49,504 nt of DNA from Bacillus sp. ISL-41 (GTDB lineage: Bacteria > Bacillota > Bacilli > Bacillales > Cytobacillaceae): the NCBI RefSeq assembly GCF_018613235.1, contig NZ_JAGGQP010000031.1, positions 1-49,504 of the forward strand, written 5' to 3'. The notes under the pieces are model-generated. The model worked only from the letters and a program-made list of their open reading frames with translations. It did no database searches and had not been told where the DNA came from. A program made the position numbers and the translations under genes. Each line of letters begins with the position of its first letter. The first letter of the stretch is position 1. Of the stretch, positions 17,084 through 25,252 are shown one piece after another.

Positions 17084-18514
17084 GTGGGGAAGGTTATGAG
17101 CAAGGCTGGCAAAAACGGTATCGGAAAAAATGTCTTTCATCTGTTTTACAGCACAGCCCTTTCCAGAGGGATCAATACGGTGGTGCTGATTGTACTGGTC
17201 AACTATTTAAACGCTGAGAATTATGGAATGTTCAGCGTGGCACTGGCATTTGCGATGGTCATGGGGTATTTTACCGACGCTGGCCTGAGCAATACTGTGC
17301 TGAGGGAGGGGTCCAAACAGAATGCGGATGTTGCGGCCATTGTTGTTTCGTATATAAAATTGCGGGCCATCCTTCTTGTTGCAACATTTTTGGCTTCGTA
17401 TGCCATCATCCATTTTTCATATGACCAGCCACAGTTGAAAGGAATCATGCTTTCCCTGGTTATTCCAATGGTTGCCGGACTTGCGCTGCAAAGTATTGGG
17501 GTCACGTATTTCCAGCTGAAAGAGAAGATGGAGTATTTAGGTTATATTCGCATTTGTTCATCGCTGGTGCTGGTGATCTTCATTCCAATCGGCATGTTGT
17601 TATCGCTTCATGTGCTCATGATCGCCTTTTTGTTTGGGCTTTCCTATCTGATCGCTGGTTTTTATGGCCTGTATCTTGTGGGAAGGCAGGTCAAGCTTGA
17701 CCTCCGGACTCCGTTCAAGAAATCTCTGCTTAAAAATATCTGGTCCTTTGTGCTGAGCGGTTTGCTGATTATGCTCCTGCCACAATTAGGACCGCTCGTA
17801 TTGGAAAAAACAATCACAATGACTGAAGTGGGGATTTTTGCAGTGGCATACCGGATTCCATCGGCACTATATCAAATTCCAGGTGTCATCGCGGGGGCGT
17901 TTTACCCGGTGCTGTTCCGCCATTTCCACCATGGTAATCAGCAGGAACACTTGAGGCTGAACATTCTCCAGGCAAAAATGATGGGGGTCATCGGCATGCT
18001 TATGACCATTCCGGTTTTCTTTTTGTCGGATGAAATGGTTTCCCTGCTTTTCGGAGCAAAATGGGCGGCAGCGGCAGAACCGTTGAAAATTGCCGGACTG
18101 ATTTTATTTTTCCAGAGCATCAGTATCGCTTTTGCCGACGGACTGACGACAAAAAATCTTCAGAGTAGACGAACGGCAGTCCAGTTTGCGGTCGTTGTGG
18201 CAGCGCTGTTTCTCTATTACCTTTTAAGTGGAGAATTTGCTGTCATGGGGGCCGTCTATGCTGCAGTCTTGATCGAAATCATTTCCGTCCTTGGGTTTCT
18301 GGCAATGAACCCGGATCGCTGGGCCATCGCTAAAAAGGCCTGGATTTATATTGGTTTTTTTGCAGTGTGCTTCTATAGCATTGATTTTTTACTGCCAGGG
18401 AATCCGTACTTAGCATCTTTCATCTGCTTTGTTTTCATCTGCCTGCTCTGCGTGCTGGATCGGGAGCTTCGCGAATTGATCCTTTCTTTGAAAAAAAGGA
18501 GGGATGTCTTTTGA
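17084..18514 (+). CDS. Wzx-type oligosaccharide flippase
   Basis: A 476-aa polytopic protein of the polysaccharide transport (PST/MVF) superfamily with about 12-14 transmembrane helices. It should move undecaprenyl-linked repeat units across the membrane. The N-terminal SRGINTVVLIVLVNYLNAENYGMF pattern is typical of the family's first two helices. The start is GTG 17084; ATG 17096 is an alternative with GGGGAAGG very close to it. Its stop codon overlaps the start of the next gene (TTGA), which implies coupled translation of flippase and polymerase. Confidence 0.87.
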   Translation: MGKVMSKAGKNGIGKNVFHLFYSTALSRGINTVVLIVLVNYLNAENYGMFSVALAFAMVMGYFTDAGLSNTVLREGSKQNADVAAIVVSYIKLRAILLVATFLASYAIIHFSYDQPQLKGIMLSLVIPMVAGLALQSIGVTYFQLKEKMEYLGYIRICSSLVLVIFIPIGMLLSLHVLMIAFLFGLSYLIAGFYGLYLVGRQVKLDLRTPFKKSLLKNIWSFVLSGLLIMLLPQLGPLVLEKTITMTEVGIFAVAYRIPSALYQIPGVIAGAFYPVLFRHFHHGNQQEHLRLNILQAKMMGVIGMLMTIPVFFLSDEMVSLLFGAKWAAAAEPLKIAGLILFFQSISIAFADGLTTKNLQSRRTAVQFAVVVAALFLYYLLSGEFAVMGAVYAAVLIEIISVLGFLAMNPDRWAIAKKAWIYIGFFAVCFYSIDFLLPGNPYLASFICFVFICLLCVLDRELRELILSLKKRRDVF

Positions 18515-19704
18515 AGCAAGATCGAAAGTACCTCGTCCTTATGGGACTTTTCATATTGATTCATCTGGGGAAATACAGCATTGATGTCGGGTTTTCATTA
18601 CAACCATATATGCTGCTGCTGTTTGGGTATTATCTCTTTCATCTTCGCGAAGTCGTTTTTGAAAAAACAACTGAACATGAAGCGGCCATGTATTTGTTTT
18701 ATCTGTACTATGCTTTTACAGGAGTGTTTTCCTTATTCCCGGCAAGCAGCCTGCGGATCATCCTCGGCTTCATTCTTGTCATCTGCTGCTATCTATTAAT
18801 GAAATCGTTAATAGTCAGCTTTTCGACTAAGGTGATAGAAAAGGCTGTGGCAAATGCAGGACTGCTATTCAATGGCATGAGTCTGCTTCTGTACTTTTAC
18901 GGGCTGAAACAGCTGGGATTCCAGCTCTCGTCCGGGGGAGATGAAGACGTCCGCATGCATGGGGTCCTCCTCGACCGGGATTATCCACGGCTGATCGGCC
19001 TTCTCGATGACCCGAATTTTTATATCCTCCACAATACACTTTTTTTTGCCTATTACTTAACTAACCTGCAAACTCGTAAAAATCGATATGGTCTGTTGTT
19101 GGCTGCCGTATGCAATGTGCTGACCTTTTCGCGTGGTGGGCTCGCTGCCATGCTGCTCATCGTTGTGATGTACATTTTTATCAAGCGGGTAAAAATATGG
19201 ACACTCTTGAAAACCTTCAGCATCTCTATTGCTGCAGGATTCATTATTTCTCGCTTCACGAATTTCAACATATTTGGAATGATCACAGACAGAATGACTG
19301 GAATTGGAAATGACGGCGGCAGCGGCCGGTTTGAGATATGGGATAAAGCGCTGCAGTATTTCCTTGGCAGTCCACTGGTGGGAATCGGTGTATTCAACTT
19401 TTCAGACTATTATCTGAGAGATACAGGCAAGCTTAAGTACGCGCATAATACCTTCCTGGAAGTGTTAGCCGAATCAGGAGTGATTGGCATTTCATTATTC
19501 CTGATCATGCTGGCTTTTATCTTTGCTAAACTGCAGACAGGTAAGATTTACAGAAATGCCCCATACCTTTATCTTGCTTACTTTGGCATCCTGATCCAGA
19601 TATTTTTCCTTTCAAGCATTCCCAATGAGATGTTTTTTCTGTTTTTAGCTGTTCTCTATCCTTACATCATTAAGGAAAATCTCACTTCCCGTATTCGGCC
19701 GTAA
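18511..19704 (+). CDS. Wzy-type polysaccharide polymerase (O-antigen ligase family)
   Basis: A 397-aa polytopic protein with about ten membrane helices. The diagnostic parts of the Wzy_C/O-antigen ligase family are visible: FSRGGLAAMLL in the middle, a large extracytoplasmic loop (about 250-305) with GIGVFNF, and HNTFLEVLAESG with the conserved His and Glu. It should polymerise repeat units flipped by Wzx. The start is TTG 18511 behind GGAGGG. No terminator is seen after the stop, and the next gene (proC) has its own promoter-like sequence. Confidence 0.85.
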   Translation: MKQDRKYLVLMGLFILIHLGKYSIDVGFSLQPYMLLLFGYYLFHLREVVFEKTTEHEAAMYLFYLYYAFTGVFSLFPASSLRIILGFILVICCYLLMKSLIVSFSTKVIEKAVANAGLLFNGMSLLLYFYGLKQLGFQLSSGGDEDVRMHGVLLDRDYPRLIGLLDDPNFYILHNTLFFAYYLTNLQTRKNRYGLLLAAVCNVLTFSRGGLAAMLLIVVMYIFIKRVKIWTLLKTFSISIAAGFIISRFTNFNIFGMITDRMTGIGNDGGSGRFEIWDKALQYFLGSPLVGIGVFNFSDYYLRDTGKLKYAHNTFLEVLAESGVIGISLFLIMLAFIFAKLQTGKIYRNAPYLYLAYFGILIQIFFLSSIPNEMFFLFLAVLYPYIIKENLTSRIRP

Positions 19705-19819
19705 TATCCATTCTCATGTCATTAACGATGGTTTACGCCATAAAATGTACCTTATAAACAGAATGTTTCCGCTTTCATTCACTATCTCGCCAGTATGCTC
19801 CTGAATTGGCCTGATATCC

Positions 19820-19847
19820 TTGAATCTCATTCTGAGGATGTTACTAT
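19820..19847 (+). promoter_or_regulatory. Probable proC promoter
   Basis: TTGAAT (19820-19825) and TACTAT (19842-19847) are 16 nt apart, about 55 nt before the proC start. Confidence 0.5.
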
Positions 19848-19902
19848 AGGTAACGTTGATAAAATGTGAACGGAAAATAAACTTTTTATGAGGTGAATGC
19901 GG

Positions 19903-20745
19903 TTGTTAAAACATAAAAAAGTAGCTTTTTTAGGTGCAGGATCAATGGCGGAAGCGATGATTTCAGGTGTAGTAAAGTCAGGTAAAATGCGCGCGGAAAA
20001 TGTTTATGTTACGAACAAGAGCAACGCAGCGAAACTGGAGCGATTGGAATCCAGATATGGAATCAATGCGATGCCTCAGGCTGAATTGCCATATGAAGAT
20101 ATCGATATGTTTATTTTAGCGATGAAGCCAAAGGGTGCAGCGGGAGCACTTGAGGCTTTGAAGGATAAATTAGTGCCTGGCCAGGTGGTTGTGTCCGTTT
20201 TGGCAGGTATATCAACAGGTTTTATGGAAGATAACCTGAAAGATGGCCAGCAGGTTGTCCGTGTCATGCCGAACACATCAAGCATGATCCAGGAATCAGC
20301 CACTGCCATTTCTCCAGGGCTGCACACAACGGATGAAAACATCGAGGATGTAAAAGAGCTTTTAAGCAGTATGGGTAAGGTGTTCCTGATTGAAGAAGAG
20401 CAGATGGATATCTTCACAGGCCTTGCCGGAAGCGGACCTGCGTATTTTTACTACTTGATGGAGCACATGGAGCGTGTCGGCAGGGAAAACGGCATGGACG
20501 AAAAAATGGCACGTGAAATCATTGCCCAGACCATCCTTGGTGCGGCAAAAATGATCATCGAAAAAGACGAAACTCCAGAGGTCCTAAGAAAGAATGTAAC
20601 CTCACCGAATGGAACGACAGCATCCGGCTTGAACGCATTAAGGAAGTATAACGGCGGAACGGCCATCTCCCAGGCAGTCAACCATGCGGCAAACCGGTCG
20701 AAAGAAATCAATCGAGAGCTTGAAGGAGTCCTTATTCCTTCTTAA
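19903..20745 (+). CDS. proC: Pyrroline-5-carboxylate reductase
   Basis: A protein of about 280 aa that reduces pyrroline-5-carboxylate to proline with NAD(P)H, the last step of proline synthesis, in the cytoplasm. The Rossmann motif FLGAGSMAEAM is at the N-terminus, RVMPNTSSMIQESATA lies in the middle, and the C-terminal dimerisation domain has GLAGSGPAYFYYLMEHM and VTSPNGTTASGL. TTG 19903 is preferred because GAGGTGA ends 6-7 nt before it; ATG 19897 is in frame but almost touches that site. It is monocistronic with a strong terminator. Confidence 0.95.
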   Translation: MLKHKKVAFLGAGSMAEAMISGVVKSGKMRAENVYVTNKSNAAKLERLESRYGINAMPQAELPYEDIDMFILAMKPKGAAGALEALKDKLVPGQVVVSVLAGISTGFMEDNLKDGQQVVRVMPNTSSMIQESATAISPGLHTTDENIEDVKELLSSMGKVFLIEEEQMDIFTGLAGSGPAYFYYLMEHMERVGRENGMDEKMAREIIAQTILGAAKMIIEKDETPEVLRKNVTSPNGTTASGLNALRKYNGGTAISQAVNHAANRSKEINRELEGVLIPS

Positions 20746-20751
20746 AAGACG

Positions 20752-20787
20752 AACGCTCCGGGCACTGCAGCCCGGAGCGTTTTTTTT
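20752..20787. terminator. Strong Rho-independent terminator after proC
   Basis: A perfect 12-bp GC-rich stem (AACGCTCCGGGC at 20752-20763, complement at 20770-20781) is followed by a run of T. It overlaps the end of the leftward gene at 20786 and may also serve it. Confidence 0.9.
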
Positions 20788-21262
20788 ACATATATAGCCG
20801 ATAACCCCTTATTTTCTCATACAGATATTGCACCCCATACAATAGGTAGGCTTTGTAATGTATGTAGAAAAAGAATTGAAGGTGATTCAGCTTGTTCAGC
20901 TTGATGATTTTTAACTTCTTGAGTACATTCATAAAAAAGAATGCAAAAAATGCATCGGCAATCGCATTTAGCGTAATAAACTTTTTGAAATTCCCATATG
21001 AGATTTTCAGAAGCCACATTGATAGCGGCATATATGGTCCAATGCTGAATGGAAGTTCATCCCTCATGAAAGATTTTCGTTTGTTGAAAAACTTCCACCA
21101 CCTGCGCTTGTGGCCATACAAATGGTTGATAATCTCAAAACCAATAATAAAAATACCAGCAAAAGAGTAGCGCTTGAAGCTTCTTCTGCCTATGAACAAC
21201 AAGGATAGCCAAGGAACAGCTATAATTATCACATTAAACAGGAAATGTCTTTTAGAAATCAA
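20786..21262 (-). CDS. Orphan membrane protein of unknown function
   Basis: A protein of about 158 aa with three to four hydrophobic segments (about residues 8-25, 33-45, 80-92 and 95-110) and a very basic, aromatic-rich C-terminus with many Lys, Tyr and Phe. The DNA is more AT-rich than its neighbours. The start is read as TTG 21262, about 9 nt after GAGGTGA; the GTG 21283 reading overlaps that site. No family of known function is recognised, though similar Bacillus membrane proteins exist in my memory. It is isolated between proC and the ABC exporter. Confidence 0.65.
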   Translation of the reverse strand: MISKRHFLFNVIIIAVPWLSLLFIGRRSFKRYSFAGIFIIGFEIINHLYGHKRRWWKFFNKRKSFMRDELPFSIGPYMPLSMWLLKISYGNFKKFITLNAIADAFFAFFFMNVLKKLKIIKLNKLNHLQFFFYIHYKAYLLYGVQYLYEKIRGYRLYM

Positions 21263-21372
21263 TGATGTATTCACCTCAACCACTTTTCGATTCTCTCTAT
21301 AAACTGTCCAACATTTGGCAAATATAACCGCGAGTTGAAAAATTATCCTTTGGTTTTATTTTTTCAAAATTA

Positions 21373-21402
21373 TTGAAATAGTGTTACTCCCTGGCATATA
21401 AT
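21373..21402 (+). promoter_or_regulatory. Promoter of the ABC exporter gene
   Basis: TTGAAA (21373-21378) and TATAAT (21397-21402) are separated by 18 nt and lie 30 nt before the start codon. Confidence 0.7.
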
Positions 21403-21431
21403 CACTTGAAGATATTAAAGGAGATAGGAAA

Positions 21432-23153
21432 ATGATACGCAGATTCTTTACTTATTACCGCCCACATCGGCGGTTATTCATCATTGACTTCAGCAGTGCG
21501 GTAATCGTTGCCTTGCTGGAACTTGCTTTTCCGCTCGCTGTGCAATGGTTCATCGATACCTTATTGCCCGGCGGGAACTGGAATATGATCGTCAGTGTTA
21601 GCATCGGGCTGCTGCTGTTGTATGTCATCAGCACATTGCTTCAATTCATCGTTAATTATTGGGGCCATAAGCTGGGGATCAATATTGAGACGGACATGAG
21701 GCAGCAGCTGTTTCAGCATGTGCAGAAGCAATCGTTCCGCTTTTTCGATAATACGAAGACAGGGCATATCATGAGCCGGATCACCAATGATCTTTTTGAT
21801 CTGGGAGAGCTTGCCCACCATGGACCGGAGGATTTATTCATTGCGGTGATGACCTTCGTCGGCGCGTTCTGGATCATGCTGACAATCAACGTCAATCTGG
21901 CATTGACGACGATGATCATCGTGCCATTCCTGATCTGGCTGATTACCTATTCCAACCTGAAGATGAACGCGGCGTGGAAAAACATGTACACAGACATTGC
22001 CGATGTGAATGCCAGGGTTGAGGACAGTGTTTCCGGTATCAGGGTGGTCCAGTCTTTTACGAATGAAGATTATGAGATTGAGAGATTCACAAAGAATAAC
22101 CGCAAGTTTCGCCGTGCCAAATTACGTGCCTATAAGGTCATGTCCTTCAGTTCATCGGGCATTTATATGCTGACAAGGCTGATTGTTCTCGTAGTTCTCG
22201 TGTACGGTGCATGGCTGAGTTTCCAGGGGACATTGAGCTATGGTGAATTGGTCGGGTTCGTCCTGTATGTGAACGTACTTTTCAAGCCAATCGATAAAAT
22301 CAGTGCAATCCTGGAGTTGTATCCAAAAGGGATGGCAGGTTTCAAACGATTTACCGAGCTGATGGACCAGAGTCCTGATGTCGTGGACCGGGATGATGCA
22401 ATTGAGGTCCCTGCTTTGAAAGGGAATATTGAATTCAAGGATGTTACGTTCAGCTATGATGAGAATAAACCAGTTTTAGAAGGAATAGATTTGAGAATCA
22501 ATCATGGAGAAACGGTCGCGTTCGTCGGACCTTCTGGAGCAGGGAAAACGACGATTTGTTCATTGATTCCGCGCTTTTACGATGTGAATAGCGGCGCTAT
22601 CACAATCGATGGCATCGATATTCGGGAGATGACGAAGGAATCGCTGCGCTCGCAAATCGGAATCGTCCAGCAGGATGTGTTCCTTTTTACCGGAACGCTC
22701 CGTGAGAATATTGCCTACGGTTTACTAGGGGCAACACATGAGGATATCGTTAAAGCCGCTAAGCAAGCGCATCTGGAAGATTTCATCGCTGCCCTGCCGG
22801 AAGGCTATGAAACGCAGATCGGAGAACGCGGCCTAAAGCTGTCGGGAGGACAGAAGCAGCGAATTGCGATTGCGCGTATGTTCCTGAAGAATCCGCCGAT
22901 TCTGATTCTTGATGAAGCGACCTCGGCCCTCGATACCGAAACAGAAAGAATCATCCAGAAAGCTCTCGGGGAATTATCCAAGAACCGGACAACACTCGTC
23001 ATCGCCCACAGACTGGCAACGATTCGAAGTGCCGACAGAATTGTCGTCGTGACGGAGGACGGAATCGCCGAAGAAGGCAGCCATGATGAGTTGATCGAGC
23101 AGGGAGGAATCTTCGCGAACTTGCATAAAGTCCAATTTGAAACTTCCGTTTAG
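21432..23153 (+). CDS. ywjA: ABC exporter half-transporter, YwjA type (fused permease and ATPase)
   Basis: A 573-aa type IV ABC exporter half, expected to work as a homodimer. Six transmembrane helices occupy about residues 15-300. The nucleotide-binding domain (about 335-573) has Walker A GPSGAGKTT (about 364-372), the Q loop, signature LSGGQKQR, Walker B ILILDEATSALD and the switch His in VIAHRLAT. The whole sequence closely follows B. subtilis YwjA as I remember it, including the N-terminal FFTYYRPHRRLF and the NIETDMRQQLFQH region. The substrate is unknown; lipid or drug export is usual for the family. The start is ATG 21432 behind AAAGGAGAT. Confidence 0.9.
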   Translation: MIRRFFTYYRPHRRLFIIDFSSAVIVALLELAFPLAVQWFIDTLLPGGNWNMIVSVSIGLLLLYVISTLLQFIVNYWGHKLGINIETDMRQQLFQHVQKQSFRFFDNTKTGHIMSRITNDLFDLGELAHHGPEDLFIAVMTFVGAFWIMLTINVNLALTTMIIVPFLIWLITYSNLKMNAAWKNMYTDIADVNARVEDSVSGIRVVQSFTNEDYEIERFTKNNRKFRRAKLRAYKVMSFSSSGIYMLTRLIVLVVLVYGAWLSFQGTLSYGELVGFVLYVNVLFKPIDKISAILELYPKGMAGFKRFTELMDQSPDVVDRDDAIEVPALKGNIEFKDVTFSYDENKPVLEGIDLRINHGETVAFVGPSGAGKTTICSLIPRFYDVNSGAITIDGIDIREMTKESLRSQIGIVQQDVFLFTGTLRENIAYGLLGATHEDIVKAAKQAHLEDFIAALPEGYETQIGERGLKLSGGQKQRIAIARMFLKNPPILILDEATSALDTETERIIQKALGELSKNRTTLVIAHRLATIRSADRIVVVTEDGIAEEGSHDELIEQGGIFANLHKVQFETSV

Positions 23154-23155
23154 GA

Positions 23156-23185
23156 TTGGTTTATTTTTCCTGCATTTGCTATGAT
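23156..23185 (+). promoter_or_regulatory. Possible promoter of the small coiled-coil protein gene
   Basis: TTGGTT (23156-23161) and TATGAT (23180-23185) are 18 nt apart. The pair lies directly after the stop codon of the exporter gene. Confidence 0.4.
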
Positions 23186-23221
23186 AGAGGTAAAATCATG
23201 ATAGATTTGGAGTGAAGTTCC

Positions 23222-23440
23222 ATGACAGGAACGATTACAATCATAATGGTATTTTCGATCCCGCTAGTCGCTATCGTCACAAGCCATTATCAAAGAGTAG
23301 CCAAAATCAAACACAGCATGATTAAAGACGAAATCGAGCTTGAAAGACTAAAACATGAAAACTACCTACTCGAAACGGAAAAGATGAAGCTTGAACTTAT
23401 GAAGCTCGAAAGCCCGATGGATAAAACAAAAGTGTTATAG
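23222..23440 (+). CDS. Small single-pass membrane protein with a coiled coil (PspB-like shape)
   Basis: A 72-aa protein. One hydrophobic helix (about residues 3-21) precedes a charged heptad-like stretch (about 26-65) with regularly spaced Leu, Ile and Met among Lys and Glu, which predicts a cytoplasmic coiled coil. The shape is that of PspB-type proteins, but sequence identity to PspB is not claimed. The start is ATG 23222 behind GGAGTGA. It has its own promoter-like sequence and terminator, so it looks monocistronic. The function is unknown. Confidence 0.72.
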   Translation: MTGTITIIMVFSIPLVAIVTSHYQRVAKIKHSMIKDEIELERLKHENYLLETEKMKLELMKLESPMDKTKVL

Positions 23441-23446
23441 GATGTG

Positions 23447-23480
23447 CCCTCTCGTGAAATGAATGCGAGGGGGTTTTTTA
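23447..23480 (+). terminator. Rho-independent terminator
   Basis: CCCTCTCG (23447-23454) pairs with CGAGGGGG (23466-23473), with one G-T pair, and runs into TTTTTT. Confidence 0.8.
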
Positions 23481-23544
23481 TATTTCTGAATCGAAGTTAA
23501 TAGAATCAGTGAGGTGATTTCATTTTTCCAATTTTAGGATGAAG

Positions 23545-23691
23545 AGGAGATTATCCTGTTCTTTCGGGAGATTATGCTTAATGATCGGGAGAATAACCAG
23601 GTTTTTTGGGAGATTATACTTATTGATTGGGCGAATAACCATGTTGTTCGGGAGATTATGCGCAATCATCGAGCAGTCAGCCAGGTTGAAC
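23545..23691. repeat. Intergenic 21-bp tandem array, alternating two unit types
   Basis: Seven units of exactly 21 bp begin at 23545, 23566, 23587, 23608, 23629, 23650 and 23671. From 23566 they alternate between an A form (GGGAGATTATGCTTAATGATC) without its last base and a B form (GGGAGAATAACCAGG...), so the higher-order period is 42 bp. Because 21 is a multiple of 3, the array stays open in one minus-strand frame without being a gene. The rest of the 23481-23889 gap shows nothing else that I can interpret. Confidence 0.85.
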
Positions 23692-23889
23692 GGGTAGAAA
23701 GATGATTTGCCATGAAATTTCCGAGTTAAAATTGTACCAACAATCAAGTTTGTACTCAATTTTTATATGAAACTTTCAATTTTAGAGTAAATTACCCTCC
23801 CACGGGTTTCTCGAGCCTCTTCTCCGTCCAGTTCCAAGTCTAATTCCAGGCCCAATTCTCCTTATTTTTAAAAAATGGTTAAATATCCC

Positions 23890-23941
23890 TTGAGATATAG
23901 CATAAATTGTTATATAGTACATTACAACAGTAATGCACTAT
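23890..23941 (+). promoter_or_regulatory. Promoter with overlapping GntR-type operator
   Basis: TTGAGA (23890-23895) and TATAGT (23913-23918) are 17 nt apart. A palindrome with 12-nt arms (ATAGTACATTAC at 23914-23925 and GTAATGCACTAT at 23930-23941, 11 of 12 positions complementary, 4-nt centre) overlaps the -10 box and start site. It should be the operator of the GntR regulator encoded just downstream, giving autorepression of the whole operon. Confidence 0.8.
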
Positions 23942-23966
23942 GATGCCTGTTAGAGGAGGTGCGGGG

Positions 23967-24350
23967 TTGATCCTTAATTCAGATAGCATGAAGCCGATTT
24001 ACGTCCAGATTGCTGAGTGGCTGGAAACGGAGATTCTCAGCGGAAGTATCAAGAAGGATGAAAAGGTTTATTCGCAATATCAGCTCGCGGAAATGCTGAA
24101 TATCAATCCGGCGACAGCGGCAAAAGGGTTGAATATTTTGGCGGATGAAAACATTGTTTATAAAAAGCGCGGTCTCGGGATGTTCGTGTCTGAGGATGCA
24201 AAGAAAATGATTATGGCGAAACGGAGGAATCAGACATTGAAGTCATTGGTGGCTGAGTTGGTGCGGGAAGCGGAGCATCTCCAGGTGACGGAAGAGGAAT
24301 TGATACAGATGATCCAGGAAGCCAAACGGGATTTAAAGGGGGATACATGA
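23967..24350 (+). CDS. GntR-family regulator, YtrA/YhcF subgroup
   Basis: A protein of about 127 aa with an N-terminal winged helix-turn-helix (residues 1-72; KPIYVQIAEWLETEILSGSI, then YSQYQLAEMLNINPATAAKGLNILADENIVYKKRGLGMFV) and a short C-terminal helical dimerisation tail, the plan of the YtrA subfamily, which lacks a large effector domain. The start is TTG 23967, 6 nt after AGGAGGT at 23954-23960. It probably represses its own operon through the palindrome at 23914-23941. The ABC transporter genes that follow are the usual partners of this subgroup, often linked to cell-envelope antibiotic stress. Confidence 0.9.
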   Translation: MILNSDSMKPIYVQIAEWLETEILSGSIKKDEKVYSQYQLAEMLNINPATAAKGLNILADENIVYKKRGLGMFVSEDAKKMIMAKRRNQTLKSLVAELVREAEHLQVTEEELIQMIQEAKRDLKGDT

Positions 24351-25252
24351 TGAGTGTGCTGGAGTTTAAAGATGTAACCAAAATATATGGGAAGAAAAAG
24401 GCTTTGGATAATCTTACTCTCTCACTAGGGGAAAACAAAATCACCGGCTTGATTGGCCGGAATGGGGCAGGGAAGACGACCATGCTGAAAATTGCTGCCG
24501 GTTTCATGCGCGAGAGTTACGGTGAAGTTAAAGTGTTTGGAGAGCATCCATTCAATAATCTAACGGTGTCAGCCAACATGATCATGATTGATAATGACAT
24601 GAACTTGCCAGCGGCATTGAATCTCGGAGAACTGTTTGAAACAGCGGCTGATTTTTATCAGAACTGGGACATGAAATTGGCGCGGAATCTTCTTGGTTAT
24701 TTTGGCCTGGATCTTAAGCAGACGCATAATGGGCTTTCAAAGGGGATGAAAAATACTTTCAACGCCATCATAGGGCTTGCGGCTCGATGCCCGCTGACCA
24801 TTTTCGATGAACCGACAAACGGAATGGATGCGGGAGTCAGGAAGGATTTTTACCGGGCACTCTTGAAGGATTACATCGCTAATCCCCGCACGATCATCAT
24901 CTCAAGCCATCACCTGAATGAAGTGGAAGATATCCTTGAAGACATACTGCTCCTGAAGGACGGAAAGCAATTTTTGCATATGCCGATTGAAGAACTGCGA
25001 GAGTTTGCTGTTGTAGTCAGCGGCAAAGAGGGTGCAATGAAAAACTGGCTCCGCGACCAAGAGGTATTTCATAAAAGCAATACCGAATTTGGAAGGACGT
25101 ATGCGGTGATTCGCAATGACCTTTCCGATGATCAGATTGCATCAGCCATGAAAAATAGCCTGGAGTTCTCGACGATTTCTAACGAGGACCTCTGTCTGTA
25201 CTTGACGAGCCAGGAGAAAGGCGGGATTGACGATGTATTTAACAAAGGTTAG
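24350..25252 (+). CDS. ABC transporter ATPase, YtrB/YhcG-like
   Basis: A 300-aa ATPase subunit. Walker A is GRNGAGKTT (about residues 36-44), Walker B LTIFDEPTNGMD, and the switch His lies in IIISSHHLNE. The signature motif reads LSKGMKN instead of LSGGQ, a degenerate form common in this subgroup. The last 80 residues form an extra C-terminal domain. ATG 24350 is preferred (7 nt after AAAGGGGG); ATG 24347 is in frame. It overlaps the end of the GntR gene and the start of the permease gene, so the operon is tightly coupled. Confidence 0.88.
   Translation: MSVLEFKDVTKIYGKKKALDNLTLSLGENKITGLIGRNGAGKTTMLKIAAGFMRESYGEVKVFGEHPFNNLTVSANMIMIDNDMNLPAALNLGELFETAADFYQNWDMKLARNLLGYFGLDLKQTHNGLSKGMKNTFNAIIGLAARCPLTIFDEPTNGMDAGVRKDFYRALLKDYIANPRTIIISSHHLNEVEDILEDILLLKDGKQFLHMPIEELREFAVVVSGKEGAMKNWLRDQEVFHKSNTEFGRTYAVIRNDLSDDQIASAMKNSLEFSTISNEDLCLYLTSQEKGGIDDVFNKG

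Noticed and set aside
23520-23759. Open frame of 79 codons on the minus strand
   Set aside because: It is the translation of the 21-bp tandem array, whose period is a multiple of three. It has no convincing ribosome binding site, and the protein is itself a low-complexity repeat.
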